Below are positions 26,441 to 35,325 of a stretch of DNA of 64,000 nucleotides, in pieces. Under the pieces are notes generated by a model, which saw nothing but the letters and a program-made list of their open reading frames with translations, searched no databases and was not told the DNA's origin. Source of the stretch: Campylobacter lari subsp. lari (lineage in GTDB: Bacteria > Campylobacterota > Campylobacteria > Campylobacterales > Campylobacteraceae); NCBI RefSeq assembly GCF_013372185.1, contig NZ_CP053830.1, positions 744,001-808,000 of the forward strand. Reading direction: 5' to 3'. Made by a program: the position numbers and the translations under genes. The first letter of the stretch is position 1. Each line of letters opens with the position of its first letter.

Positions 26441-28762
26441 TTAAGAATTTTGATTATTTGCTGCATTAATCATATTTGCAATAACGCTTGCTTGATTGTT
26501 TAATTTCGCGATGATACCATCATAAGCAGCCCATCTAGACCACATCGTATCATATCTATCTTCTATAGTTTTTTTAGTTGATTCAATGGTTTCATTTAGG
26601 TTTTTAGATTCTTTTGTTAGAGATTCTTTATAACCACCAAATGAGCCATCAGAACCCATAATTTCACCCATGGTATTTTTTAGCACCCCAAAGGTTCCTG
26701 TTTCTTCTTTATAAACTGAGTAAATAGTTCTAGAGCTTAAGCCAAATTTTTTCAAAAATTCACTATCGCCCTTGATTTCAAGGTTGCTACCTGAAGTTCC
26801 TTTGATTTTAAATTGGATTTGTTGTCCATCTTTACCTTGGTTGATGATTTCAAAACTAGCTTCTAAACCTTCTAAGCCAAAACTATTGATATGTTCTACT
26901 AGATTTTTAGCTTTTTCTATATCATCAGCACCAGTAAGTGTAAAAGGATCTCCATTTGCTGTTTTGCTTAAATCAATCGTTTCATCATTATAAGTGATGG
27001 TAAAATTACCTTCTTTAAATTCTATATTTTCGTCACCAAGTCCACTCACCCTATCGCCCACTAGATCAATATCTTCAAAACCATTGCTTCCTACGAAAAA
27101 TTTTTCAGCCATTTGCGGATCTTCATTAAATTTAGAGTTAAACTTACCTGAATCAAAAGTCAAAACCCCATCATTTAAAGTCAAACCATAATCTGCCAAA
27201 GACAAGCTTACCTTTGAAGAAACTTTAATCCCTTCTGAGCTGTCGCTATCACCAACGATGACTGTCCCATCAACGGTGATGGTTTGAAGTAAGATGTTGT
27301 TGATTTGAGATTTGATATTATAAATTTCACTAACACCAACAAAATTTCCTTTTGTTCCTGCATCTGGATCATACTTTGTTGCTGCATTAAGATTGATCAT
27401 CAAGTCATTATAAGCTGTGGCTAGGCTTTCTAAAGACTGCGCGATGGATTCTGTATCTTGAGTGACATTGAAACTAATCTCACCTTTTTGTTTTAACTCC
27501 AAAGTGATGTCAGGACCTATGTCAGTGATAGTGTTGGTTGGTCTTGTCATCTTCACACCATCTACACTAAAGATAGCATCCATACCTTTTTGAATGTGAT
27601 TTTCATTGTCTGCTTTTACATTGTAACCTTGTGGTGTACTTGTATCTAAAGTGATTCCAAACTTATCGCTGAGTAATCTTGTAGCTAAAGGATCTCTTTG
27701 ATAGTTGCTTGTGTCGATATTACCATCTTTATCAATCGCATAGCCCCCATCAAATATACTCAAATCACCACCATTGGTAGCTCTAAAGGAAAGTTTGCCA
27801 CCATCTTCTATTTTAAGTTCAACTTTTCCATTGGTTTGTTTTCTTAAATCCTCAGCAAGACTTTCATAGGTGGTATTTTCATCAATATTAATGGTAAATC
27901 TATCATATCTTTCACCATTTTTTATAACAAAAGTAAAAGAAGTTTTTTCTCCTTCACCTAAAAGTTTTTGCTTTTTAAGATCTTCAATATTAAGAGGTGA
28001 TAATTCTGAGATGCTTCCTGTTATAGTGTCTTTTTTTTCGCTTTGTCCACTAGGTCTAAACCCATACAAACCACCCGCGCTAATGCTGTTTTTATCAAGC
28101 CCCCAACCTAGGCCCTCTAAAAGCTTTTCATCGCCTGAAAAAGAGATGTTATTTTTTGCCCCTGTTTCGGTGCTTTGTACGACTAAGCGGTATGGATTGT
28201 CTCTGTCTCCGGTATTGACAAGTTTAGCTTCTATTTTACCACCGGTGGCTGCGTTGATCTTTTCAGCAAGCTGAGCCACAGTTGTGCTTTTGTCTATGTC
28301 GATCTTGTAGTCTTTTCCATCTTGGGTGATAGTAAAAGAAGTTTTGCCATCTTTACCGCCTTCTATACCTAAACTACTCATAACCGTGGCGGTTTTATCT
28401 CTAAAGCCATTACTTTGATACACATCTTTTTGGGCTAATTGATCTACGATTACTTTCATATTGGTAAGGTTAGATAAGGATCCCACTACTAAGCTCGCAG
28501 CAGCACTATCTCCACTTACACTAGGAGATACTTTCTTTTTGTTAAACTGAGAGGTATCCCCTAGGCTATTAACAGCAGTTTGGAAAGCAAGTAATTTCGC
28601 TTCAAGCTCTGCTAAGTCTTTTTGTCTTGAAGTATTAGTTTCAAGCTGTGAGTTATAAAGACCTAAATGCGCATTCATTTCTGCTTCTTTGAGTTTATTT
28701 AAAGTATCACTTGTTAAAACACCTGAACCTATCCCTAAACTTCCTAAACTACCTACTGCCAT
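26441..28762 (-). CDS. fliD: Flagellar cap protein FliD (enlarged)
   Basis: FliD (HAP2) forms the cap at the filament tip under which flagellin polymerises. It is 773 residues, clearly longer than the roughly 640-690 I recall for most Campylobacter FliD proteins. The N-terminal coiled-coil region (1-70, 'MAVGSLGSLGIGSGVLTSD') and C-terminal coiled coil (about 690-773) are conserved. The middle carries three similar units of the pattern T-S/N-F-T-h-x-x-x-G/D...AE-x-h...G-K-h-E: about residues 140-215, 273-340 and 586-675. They look like repeated flagellin hook-IN-type motifs. No cysteine is evident, as expected of exported filament proteins. It lies 2 bp after flaG. Confidence 0.95.
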   Translation of the reverse strand: MAVGSLGSLGIGSGVLTSDTLNKLKEAEMNAHLGLYNSQLETNTSRQKDLAELEAKLLAFQTAVNSLGDTSQFNKKKVSPSVSGDSAAASLVVGSLSNLTNMKVIVDQLAQKDVYQSNGFRDKTATVMSSLGIEGGKDGKTSFTITQDGKDYKIDIDKSTTVAQLAEKINAATGGKIEAKLVNTGDRDNPYRLVVQSTETGAKNNISFSGDEKLLEGLGWGLDKNSISAGGLYGFRPSGQSEKKDTITGSISELSPLNIEDLKKQKLLGEGEKTSFTFVIKNGERYDRFTINIDENTTYESLAEDLRKQTNGKVELKIEDGGKLSFRATNGGDLSIFDGGYAIDKDGNIDTSNYQRDPLATRLLSDKFGITLDTSTPQGYNVKADNENHIQKGMDAIFSVDGVKMTRPTNTITDIGPDITLELKQKGEISFNVTQDTESIAQSLESLATAYNDLMINLNAATKYDPDAGTKGNFVGVSEIYNIKSQINNILLQTITVDGTVIVGDSDSSEGIKVSSKVSLSLADYGLTLNDGVLTFDSGKFNSKFNEDPQMAEKFFVGSNGFEDIDLVGDRVSGLGDENIEFKEGNFTITYNDETIDLSKTANGDPFTLTGADDIEKAKNLVEHINSFGLEGLEASFEIINQGKDGQQIQFKIKGTSGSNLEIKGDSEFLKKFGLSSRTIYSVYKEETGTFGVLKNTMGEIMGSDGSFGGYKESLTKESKNLNETIESTKKTIEDRYDTMWSRWAAYDGIIAKLNNQASVIANMINAANNQNS

Positions 28763-28764
28763 AA

Positions 28765-29109
28765 TTAACTCTCCTTATCAAAAATAGTGCCAATAACACC
28801 TTTAAAATGCTCTATCAGCTTCATAACCTCTTCACTAGGAATTTTGCGTATGAGCCTGCCAGTATCTTTTTCGGTCACATTCACATACATTTCGTTGATT
28901 TTATCATTGTACGCAAAACGCACATTTGTTTCTAAAGTTTCCATTTGCTGGTTTAACTTTTCTGTTGCATTTTTCAACTTATCGTTTAAATTCTCATCTT
29001 GATCTTTTAAATCAATTTGTTGCTTGCTTTCTTGTTGAGATGTTTTTTCTGCACCCTTTGTATTAAAATGAGTGATACTTGCATCTCTTTGAATGTTACC
29101 AATGTCCAT
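28765..29109 (-). CDS. flaG: Flagellar protein FlaG
   Basis: FlaG limits filament length in Campylobacter. I place the start at the ATG of 'MDIGNIQRDAS' (29109, 114 residues) because AAGGAG lies seven bases before it. An upstream in-frame ATG at 29136 would lie at or before the predicted transcription start of the sigma-28 promoter. The N-terminal half is disordered and Gln/Asp/Lys-rich. The C-terminal domain, 'LETNVRFAYNDKINEMYVNVTEKDTGRLIRKIPSEEVMKL', is the FlaG family core. It heads the flaG-fliD-fliS-(fliT-like) operon. Confidence 0.93.
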   Translation of the reverse strand: MDIGNIQRDASITHFNTKGAEKTSQQESKQQIDLKDQDENLNDKLKNATEKLNQQMETLETNVRFAYNDKINEMYVNVTEKDTGRLIRKIPSEEVMKLIEHFKGVIGTIFDKES

Positions 29110-29142
29110 TTTAAACTCCTTTTTAAAAGACTTCAAAATACT

Positions 29143-29169
29143 CTATCGACACAATTTTAAAAAACTTAA
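29143..29169 (-). promoter_or_regulatory. Sigma-28 promoter of flaG-fliD-fliS
   Basis: On the minus strand the site reads TTAAGTTT, 11 bases, GTCGATAG. This matches the FliA/sigma-28 pattern TAAAGTTT-N11-GCCGATAA at 7 of 8 and 6 of 8 positions. Transcription would start near 29136, about 26 bases before the flaG ATG at 29109. Confidence 0.75.
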
Positions 29170-29197
29170 TATTTAGATAAAAATCTATATTTTTTAC

Positions 29198-29216
29198 AAG
29201 CAAAAAGTGTTCTCAA
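29198..29216 (-). promoter_or_regulatory. Possible second, sigma-54-like promoter of flaG
   Basis: On the minus strand TTGAGAACACTTTTTGCTT resembles the Campylobacter sigma-54 consensus TTGGAAC-N4-TTGCTT. The GAAC and TTGCTT parts match and the spacing to the -12 GC (29200-29201) is correct, but the -25 base is A instead of G. It is weaker than the two clear sigma-54 sites near 7700 and 9180. Confidence 0.4.
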
Positions 29217-29227
29217 AAAGTTTAAAA

Positions 29228-31021
29228 TTAAAAAATTTCAAACTTTTTGAAGAATTTTTCATCGTTAGGGAGTAATTTTTTTGCAATGAGCTTATTAATA
29301 ACCTCTTTAGAACAATTAGTCATTAAAGGCCATGCTTTATAATAATCTTCTAGTAAACCTTTATTTGTCGCATCAATACCAATACAATCTTTTTTTATAA
29401 AAATGTCTCTTTTTGCATCGATATTGTTTACGATACGCCATACTAGCATGTAAGGGTTTTCTAAAATAGCATCTTGATCTAAAAAGGCTAAAATTCTAAA
29501 GTGTTTTTTATAAATTTGTAGTTTTTCAAATACTTGAGCAATTTTTTCTTTTTTATCAATCAAAACCACACTAATTGGTGTGAAAGTTTGAGTGTAGAAT
29601 TGTTTTAAATTTAAAATACTTGAATCTTTTTCTTTAAATAATTGAAGCAAAGTTTCATCTTTTAAAATTTCTAGTTCTACTTTTTTTTCATCACCACATG
29701 CATCAAGCCCTGCTTTCCCGCCATAACAATAAGTACTTGAAGCATGATCTAATTGATCGCAAATTCCTTCACTAATGAGTAATTTTTCTTCATCAAAACG
29801 ATCGAGTATATAAGGTATGAGTTTGTCATAGTCTTTTAATGAAGGTGCGTTTTCATCTACAAAAATAGCATGTTTAACAAAGCTCATTTGCCCTACCCCC
29901 CAAAATGTATGCATGATTTGTTTTGCATGTGCTGGGTATTTTGCTTCTATTTTGGCTAAGATTAAGTTGTGAAATACCCCATTTTCAGGCATGTTATAAT
30001 CTATCAAATCAGGAGCATTTGTCTGAAGTAAAGGTAAAAAAACTCTTTCTGTTCCAAGTCCCATGTATTTATCTTCTAATGGAGGTTTTCCAACAACAGT
30101 TGCTTGATAGATTGCATTTTTTTTAGCAAAGATTTTCTCTACTTTTAATACAGGGCAAAGCTCAACCGGAGTGTAAAATCCTGTGTGATCTCCAAAAGGC
30201 CCCTCAGGTGCAAATTCATTTGGATCTACAAAACCCTCGATAACAAAATCACTATCATAAGGCACAAAAAGATCATTGCTTTTGCATTTTGCCAAAATCG
30301 CAGGTTTTTTCTTGATAAAGCCATAAAGTAAAAGTTCAAAAATTCCTTTAGGTAAAGGTGCTTGAGCACACCAAATATATAAAGGATCCCCGCCTATTGC
30401 TATGCTTACTGGCATTTTTTTATTTGCTTTTTTATACTCATGAAAAAAATGACTCGCATCTTTGTGAATTTGCCAATGCATAAGCAAAGTTTTATCATCA
30501 ACAACTTGCAAGCGATACATCCCAAGGTTATTTTGTTTACCATCTAAACTTTGAGTGTAAACTTGTCCCATGGTGATAAAAGGTGCAGCGTCTTTTTCCC
30601 AAGTTTTTAAAATAGGTATATCATATAATGAATTTAAACTTTTGTAGTTAAATTCTCCATCTTTTTTAATACGCTTTGGTGGGATATTTTTTAAGCCAAA
30701 TAAGGTTTTGAAAAAATTTAATTTTGCACCAAAACTTTGTGGTATGTGCATTTTTAGCAAGGAACTAATTTCACTAGCTACATCTTCATAAGATCTTGTA
30801 AAAGCTAAATTTAAAGCTTTTTCATTGCAAAATGTATTTAAAAGCACAGGGTAATCATATTTTCTACCATCTTTAACTGCATTGGTAAAAAGTAAGGCTT
30901 TGGAATCTTCTTTTTTAACTTCTATATAGGCAAGATGTGCCATTTCAAGATCAACATCAACAGGATCGTTGATAATTTTTAATAGATGATTTTTTTCTAA
31001 AAGTTCTATAAATTTTTGCAT
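29228..31021 (-). CDS. UbiD-family prenylated-FMN decarboxylase
   Basis: UbiD-type enzymes decarboxylate aromatic or unsaturated acids with the prenylated FMN made by UbiX (encoded at 9934-10512). The 597-residue length is long for UbiD (about 490), with an extra C-terminal part of about 100 residues. Landmarks include 'YRLQVVDDKTLLMHWQIHKDASHFF' (about 168-192), 'IAIGGDPLYIWCAQAPLP' (about 207-224), 'FAPEGPFGDHTGFYTPVE' (about 266-283) with the catalytic E-x-x-D-H type residues, and 'DHASSTYCYGGKAGLDACG'. In epsilonproteobacteria a quinone pathway substrate is plausible, and the futalosine menaquinone route uses such enzymes. The start overlaps no upstream gene, but hemC ends 1 bp before it. 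Confidence 0.85.
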   Translation of the reverse strand: MQKFIELLEKNHLLKIINDPVDVDLEMAHLAYIEVKKEDSKALLFTNAVKDGRKYDYPVLLNTFCNEKALNLAFTRSYEDVASEISSLLKMHIPQSFGAKLNFFKTLFGLKNIPPKRIKKDGEFNYKSLNSLYDIPILKTWEKDAAPFITMGQVYTQSLDGKQNNLGMYRLQVVDDKTLLMHWQIHKDASHFFHEYKKANKKMPVSIAIGGDPLYIWCAQAPLPKGIFELLLYGFIKKKPAILAKCKSNDLFVPYDSDFVIEGFVDPNEFAPEGPFGDHTGFYTPVELCPVLKVEKIFAKKNAIYQATVVGKPPLEDKYMGLGTERVFLPLLQTNAPDLIDYNMPENGVFHNLILAKIEAKYPAHAKQIMHTFWGVGQMSFVKHAIFVDENAPSLKDYDKLIPYILDRFDEEKLLISEGICDQLDHASSTYCYGGKAGLDACGDEKKVELEILKDETLLQLFKEKDSSILNLKQFYTQTFTPISVVLIDKKEKIAQVFEKLQIYKKHFRILAFLDQDAILENPYMLVWRIVNNIDAKRDIFIKKDCIGIDATNKGLLEDYYKAWPLMTNCSKEVINKLIAKKLLPNDEKFFKKFEIF

Positions 31022-31948
31022 TTATATCATACTCTCTGCTTCTTTTAAAATTTCTCTTGCCCCTTTTGCTATCATTTCTTTAGCCAAAAGTTCACCTGCA
31101 TTAACATAATCTTGTTTTTTAATAACTCTTTTTTCTTTTAGCAATTTACTTGCATCAGGTAGGCCTACTATGGCGCGAATTTCTATTTTTTCATCAATGA
31201 TTTTTGCATTAATACCTATAGGTACTTGGCAACCACCTTCTAAGGTTTTGATAAAGTCTCTTTCTATATGAGTTTCTATAAAGGCATTTTTGTCATTTAA
31301 GCATTCAAGGTATTTTAAAATTTGTTTATCATCAATGCTTTCTATACCTAAGGCTCCTTGGGAAGCTGCGGGTATCATCTCATCAAGCTCAAAAGCTTTG
31401 ACATATTTAATTGTTTTGTCTAAACCTAAACGTTTGATACCAGCTAATGCCAAGATGATTGCATCAAATTCTTTTGCTTTAAGTTTTTCTAAGCGCGAGT
31501 TAATATTGCCTCTTAAAGAAATGATATTTAAATCAGGTCTTAGTGCTAAAAGTTGCATTCTTCTTCTAAGGCTTGTAGTGCCTACTTTTGCACCTTTTGG
31601 GAGGGCATTTAAGCTCTCATAATACTCACTTAAAAAAGCATCATTTACTTCTTCTCTTTTTGAAATAGCAGCCAAAACTAAACCTTTTGGGAAAAAACTA
31701 GGTACATCTTTTAAGCTATGTACAGCTAAATGCGAATCACCTCTTAGCATACTTTCTTCAAGTTCTTTTGTGAAAAGTCCTTTTCCGCCTATTTTAGCTA
31801 AAGGTGAATCAAGTAAAACATCACCTTTAGTTTTAAAACCCTCTAAAGAAATTTCTAAATCAGAATGTGTTTGGGATAATTTGTTTTTTATATATTCGCT
31901 TTGCCATAATGCAAGTTGGCTTTTTCTTGTTGCGATGATTAATTGCAT
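31022..31948 (-). CDS. hemC: Porphobilinogen deaminase
   Basis: HemC links four porphobilinogen units into hydroxymethylbilane in haem synthesis. The 308-residue length is normal. 'IATRKSQLALWQSEYIK' (about 4-20), 'GDVLLDSPLAKIGGKGLFTKELE' (about 43-65), 'AVHSLKDVP' and 'GTTSLRRRMQL' are family motifs. The cofactor-carrying cysteine is in 'LEGGCQVPIG' (about residue 238). It overlaps the FxsA-like gene by 10 bp and ubiD follows immediately. hemA is three genes upstream in the same run. Confidence 0.96.
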   Translation of the reverse strand: MQLIIATRKSQLALWQSEYIKNKLSQTHSDLEISLEGFKTKGDVLLDSPLAKIGGKGLFTKELEESMLRGDSHLAVHSLKDVPSFFPKGLVLAAISKREEVNDAFLSEYYESLNALPKGAKVGTTSLRRRMQLLALRPDLNIISLRGNINSRLEKLKAKEFDAIILALAGIKRLGLDKTIKYVKAFELDEMIPAASQGALGIESIDDKQILKYLECLNDKNAFIETHIERDFIKTLEGGCQVPIGINAKIIDEKIEIRAIVGLPDASKLLKEKRVIKKQDYVNAGELLAKEMIAKGAREILKEAESMI

Positions 31949-32334
31949 TTTTTATGCTCCTGTATGATTTCTACATCTATGATTTCTTCTTCATTATTTG
32001 TTTGATGATTTTTTTTCTTTTGTTTTGTAAAAAGTTTTAACACCATCATGAAAAATAAGAGTAAAATTCCTAAAAATGTGCTTAAAATTCCTGGTATTAA
32101 AAGTAAAATTCCTACTATGGTTAAAGAAAATAATTTAATCATACCAAATAAATTAGTATTAGTATTTTGCATAGTGATGAGATTGGTCCAAGTCTTTGCT
32201 AAAAACATTGCTCCTAAAAACATGCTTGCAAAAACTATCATAAAAAAATTTAAAAATCCAAAAAAGGTTATAAATAAAATACTAGCAATTAATTCTAAAA
32301 TTAAAAATGCACTTAAATTTGTTTTTATCATCAT
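31939..32334 (-). CDS. fxsA: FxsA-family membrane protein
   Basis: A 131-residue inner-membrane protein with three or four hydrophobic segments: about 10-28, 29-45 and 70-110, the last being 'LTIVGILLLIPGILSTFLGILLLFFMMVL'. The 'LLIPGxLSxxxGxLLL' pattern is the FxsA family signature. FxsA in E. coli was named for suppressing F-exclusion of phage T7; its normal role is not known. The C-terminal tail is charged and cytoplasmic ('KQKKKNHQTNNEEEIIDVEII'-like). It overlaps proS by 4 bp and hemC by 10 bp. Confidence 0.85.
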   Translation of the reverse strand: MMIKTNLSAFLILELIASILFITFFGFLNFFMIVFASMFLGAMFLAKTWTNLITMQNTNTNLFGMIKLFSLTIVGILLLIPGILSTFLGILLLFFMMVLKLFTKQKKKNHQTNNEEEIIDVEIIQEHKKCN

Positions 32335-34028
32335 AGAATTTTCTCTAAGTGCGAAATTACTTCTTGGGTTTTTAAAACTTGTTTTTCTAAGGTATTTCTA
32401 TGGATTAATTCTACTTCATCATTTACTAAACTCTTACCTATAACTAAAGCATAAGGAAAGCCCATTAATTCAAAATCATTAATCTTCACACCAAAACGCT
32501 CATTTCTATCATCAAATAAAATCTCTTTATCTTTAAAATGAGTGTAAATTTGCTCAGCAAATTCCATAGCTTTTGTATCTTTTATATTAGAAACGATGAT
32601 ATCTAAAACAAAAGGAGCTAGAGTTTTATTCCAAATACAACCTTTTTCATCATGGCTTGCTTCTATGGCAACCGCAACCAAACGACTAACACCCATGCCA
32701 TAACAACCCATAGTAAAAAATTGAGCTTTACCATTTTCATCTAAATAGCTTGCATTCATTGCTTTTGAGTATTTATTTCCAAGTTTAAAAATATGCCCTA
32801 CTTCAATACCCTTGCTTTGCTTAAGCTTATGCTGGCATTTTGGACAAAGATCATGCTCTTTAACTGCTGCAAGATCTTTAAAGCGTTCTTTGTTTAAATT
32901 TACAACATTGATTCCGACTAAATGATAATCTTTTTTATTTGCTCCAATAATCATATTTGTTTCGTTTTCAAGCTCATGATCAATATAAAAATCAACACCA
33001 TTTAATCCTATAAAGCCGACAAATCCTGGTACTAAACCTGCTTTTTCTAATTCTTCTTCACTTACATCAACTAATTCTAATGCATTTGCTGCATTTAGTG
33101 CTTTAACTTCTTGTAATTCATCATCACCGCGTATAAAAAATACTATAATTTTTTCTTCATTTTCATAAATCGCTTTTTTTACTACTGCTTTGATAGTATA
33201 GTAAGGATTGATTTTAAAAAAATTAGCTAATTCTTCTATAGTTTTTACATTTGGAGTGTGAAATTGTGTAGCAAAATCAGCTTCTGGTCTCTCATCAGTA
33301 CAAGTTTTTTTAGCTCTTTTTGCTGCTTCGATATTTGCAGCATAATCACAATGCTCACATAATAATATATCATCCTCGCCATTTTTAGCTAAAACCATAA
33401 ATTCTTTCGAACCACTACCACCAATAGCTCCACTATCAGCTTCAACAGCCCTAAAATCAAGCCCTAATCTTGTAAGAATTTTACTATAAGTTTCATGCAT
33501 AAGATTAAATTCTTTATCTAAATCAGCTTCGCTAGCATGAAAGCTATAGCCATCTTTCATTAAAAATTCCCTACATCTTAAAAGTCCAAATCTAGGTCTA
33601 GCTTCATCTCTAAATTTAAGTCCTATTTGATATAAATGTAAAGGAAGTTGTTTGTAAGAAGTGATTTTATTTCTTACTAAAGCTACCATAGCTTCTTCAT
33701 GGGTTGGCCCTAAAACAAAGTCATTTTCTTTTCTATCTTTAAAGCGTAAAAGCTCTTTACCAAAAACATTAAATCTCCCACTTTCTTTCCAAAGTTCGGC
33801 TGGAGTATTAAAACTTAAATTTACTTCTAAAGCCCCTGCTTTATCCATTTCTTCTTTGATGATATTTTTAATCTTATCTAAAACTCTTTTTCCCAAAGGT
33901 AAAAAATTATACAAGCCACTTCCAATTTGTTCTACAAAGGCACCTTTAACTAAAAATATATGACTTGGCAGGGTAGCATCTTTTGGATTTTCTTTTGTGC
34001 TTATGGCATAAAATTTACTAAATTTCAT
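32331..34028 (-). CDS. proS: Prolyl-tRNA synthetase
   Basis: A class II synthetase charging tRNA-Pro. From the ATG at 34028 (GGAG seven bases upstream) it has 565 residues, the bacterial type. Motif 1 includes 'GLYNFLPLGKRVLDKI', motif 2 is 'FKDRKENDFVLGPTHEEA' and 'GLKFRDEARPRFGLLRCREFLMKDGYSF', and an editing (INS) domain covers about 225-385 with 'KTIEELANFF' and 'IRGDDELQEVK'. Motif 3 is in 'MGCYGMGVSRLVAVAIE'. A longer reading from 34052 would extend into hemA. It overlaps hemA by 11 bp. Confidence 0.96.
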   Translation of the reverse strand: MKFSKFYAISTKENPKDATLPSHIFLVKGAFVEQIGSGLYNFLPLGKRVLDKIKNIIKEEMDKAGALEVNLSFNTPAELWKESGRFNVFGKELLRFKDRKENDFVLGPTHEEAMVALVRNKITSYKQLPLHLYQIGLKFRDEARPRFGLLRCREFLMKDGYSFHASEADLDKEFNLMHETYSKILTRLGLDFRAVEADSGAIGGSGSKEFMVLAKNGEDDILLCEHCDYAANIEAAKRAKKTCTDERPEADFATQFHTPNVKTIEELANFFKINPYYTIKAVVKKAIYENEEKIIVFFIRGDDELQEVKALNAANALELVDVSEEELEKAGLVPGFVGFIGLNGVDFYIDHELENETNMIIGANKKDYHLVGINVVNLNKERFKDLAAVKEHDLCPKCQHKLKQSKGIEVGHIFKLGNKYSKAMNASYLDENGKAQFFTMGCYGMGVSRLVAVAIEASHDEKGCIWNKTLAPFVLDIIVSNIKDTKAMEFAEQIYTHFKDKEILFDDRNERFGVKINDFELMGFPYALVIGKSLVNDEVELIHRNTLEKQVLKTQEVISHLEKIL

Positions 34029-35325
34029 GATTATTCTCCAAATTAAATTCACATTTATAAAGGTTTAAACCTTCCATTTTTTCATTTTTTAAATCAAACA
34101 CATAACGCATGGCATTAATTACTGAATCATTTTGCATAGTTCCACTTAGTTTTTTTAAATTTACACTAGGATGATGTAAAAATGCATTCATTACTTGCCT
34201 TATAAGCTTTCTTGCTTCTTCATGGTTTGAGTGTTTTAAATATCCTTTATCTATAGCCTTTTGTAATTGTTCTTTAGCGATTTCATCAGCTTGTAAGCGT
34301 AATTGCTTAACTAAAGGCAAGGTTGCTAGTTTGCTTAGATGTTGAAAAAACTCATTTGTCATAGTACCTACTATAGAATAAGCAATTTGGGCTTGGTGTT
34401 CTCTTAGAGTTAAATTTTTTCTTACAACTTCTTCTAAATCATCAACAGCATAAACTATATTTTTTTCATTTGCTTTTACATCAATATCCCTAGGCACTGC
34501 TATATCAAAAAAATATCTTCTATAATCTTTTTCTTCTAATAAATCATTGGTTATGATAGCATGTGGAGCGTTTGTGGCACTAAAAAATATCTCATATTGA
34601 TTTAGTGCTTCTTTTAAATTTGCAATACTTTCATAGCTTGCATTTTCACCTAAATCTTCGCAAAGTTTTTGGGCATTTTGTATATCTCTATTTAATATCA
34701 ATACTTTAGCCTTAGCATTTAATAAATGCTTACAGGCTAGCTCACTCATTTCCCCTGCACCTACTACAACAGCAGTTTTATTTTCTAAATTTACAAGCTC
34801 TTTAGCTTTTGCCACCGCCACCGAAGCAACTGAAATAGGATTTTTAGAAATTTCAGTTTGATTTCTAACATTTGCCGCACATTTAAAAGCATAATGCACT
34901 GCTCTAGTTATATGTACACCGCATCTTTGCTCTTGCAGGGCAAATTTATAAGCATCTTTTAATTGCCCAGCAATTTGCGTTTCACCAATAACCAAGCTAT
35001 CAAGTGAGCTTGCTACAGAAAATAAATGATGAATAGCTCCGCTATCTTCGTAAAAATCAGCCTTGGTGCTTAAATTTTCTCTATCAACCCCACAAAGCAA
35101 ACTAAGTGTTTTTAAAATATGCTCATTAATGCTTTCAACATCTCCTACAAAAAGAAAAATTTCAACCCTATTGCAAGTACTAAGTACTAAGCTTTCTAAA
35201 ATTTTATTATTAGTATGGATTAGCTTTAGCAATTCTCTTTTTTTGTCTTCATTAGAAAAGGAAAGTTTTTCTCTAGTAGCAATATCTGTATTTTTATGTG
35301 TAAAACTGATGCAATAATAATGCAT
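34018..35325 (-). CDS. hemA: Glutamyl-tRNA reductase
   Basis: HemA reduces glutamyl-tRNA to glutamate-1-semialdehyde, the first step of C5-pathway haem synthesis. It is 435 residues. The catalytic cysteine is in 'LVLSTCNRVEIF' (about residue 51), followed by 'SLDSLVIGETQIAGQLKDAY' (about 108-127), the NADPH domain 'AVVVGAGEMSELACKHL' (about 185-201) and 'FFDIAVPRDID'. The C-terminal dimerisation domain starts near residue 330. It overlaps the prenyl synthase gene by 1 bp. Confidence 0.96.
   Translation of the reverse strand: MHYYCISFTHKNTDIATREKLSFSNEDKKRELLKLIHTNNKILESLVLSTCNRVEIFLFVGDVESINEHILKTLSLLCGVDRENLSTKADFYEDSGAIHHLFSVASSLDSLVIGETQIAGQLKDAYKFALQEQRCGVHITRAVHYAFKCAANVRNQTEISKNPISVASVAVAKAKELVNLENKTAVVVGAGEMSELACKHLLNAKAKVLILNRDIQNAQKLCEDLGENASYESIANLKEALNQYEIFFSATNAPHAIITNDLLEEKDYRRYFFDIAVPRDIDVKANEKNIVYAVDDLEEVVRKNLTLREHQAQIAYSIVGTMTNEFFQHLSKLATLPLVKQLRLQADEIAKEQLQKAIDKGYLKHSNHEEARKLIRQVMNAFLHHPSVNLKKLSGTMQNDSVINAMRYVFDLKNEKMEGLNLYKCEFNLENNHEI

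Noticed and set aside
27870-28274. Plus-strand frame of 134 codons opposite fliD
   Set aside because: Shadow of the fliD coding sequence: hydrophobic, Ser/Pro/Phe-rich translation with no start signals or family motifs.
27000-28400. CRISPR or DNA tandem repeats within fliD
   Set aside because: The internal similarity is at the protein level only; no regular direct DNA repeat with spacers is seen there or elsewhere in the window.
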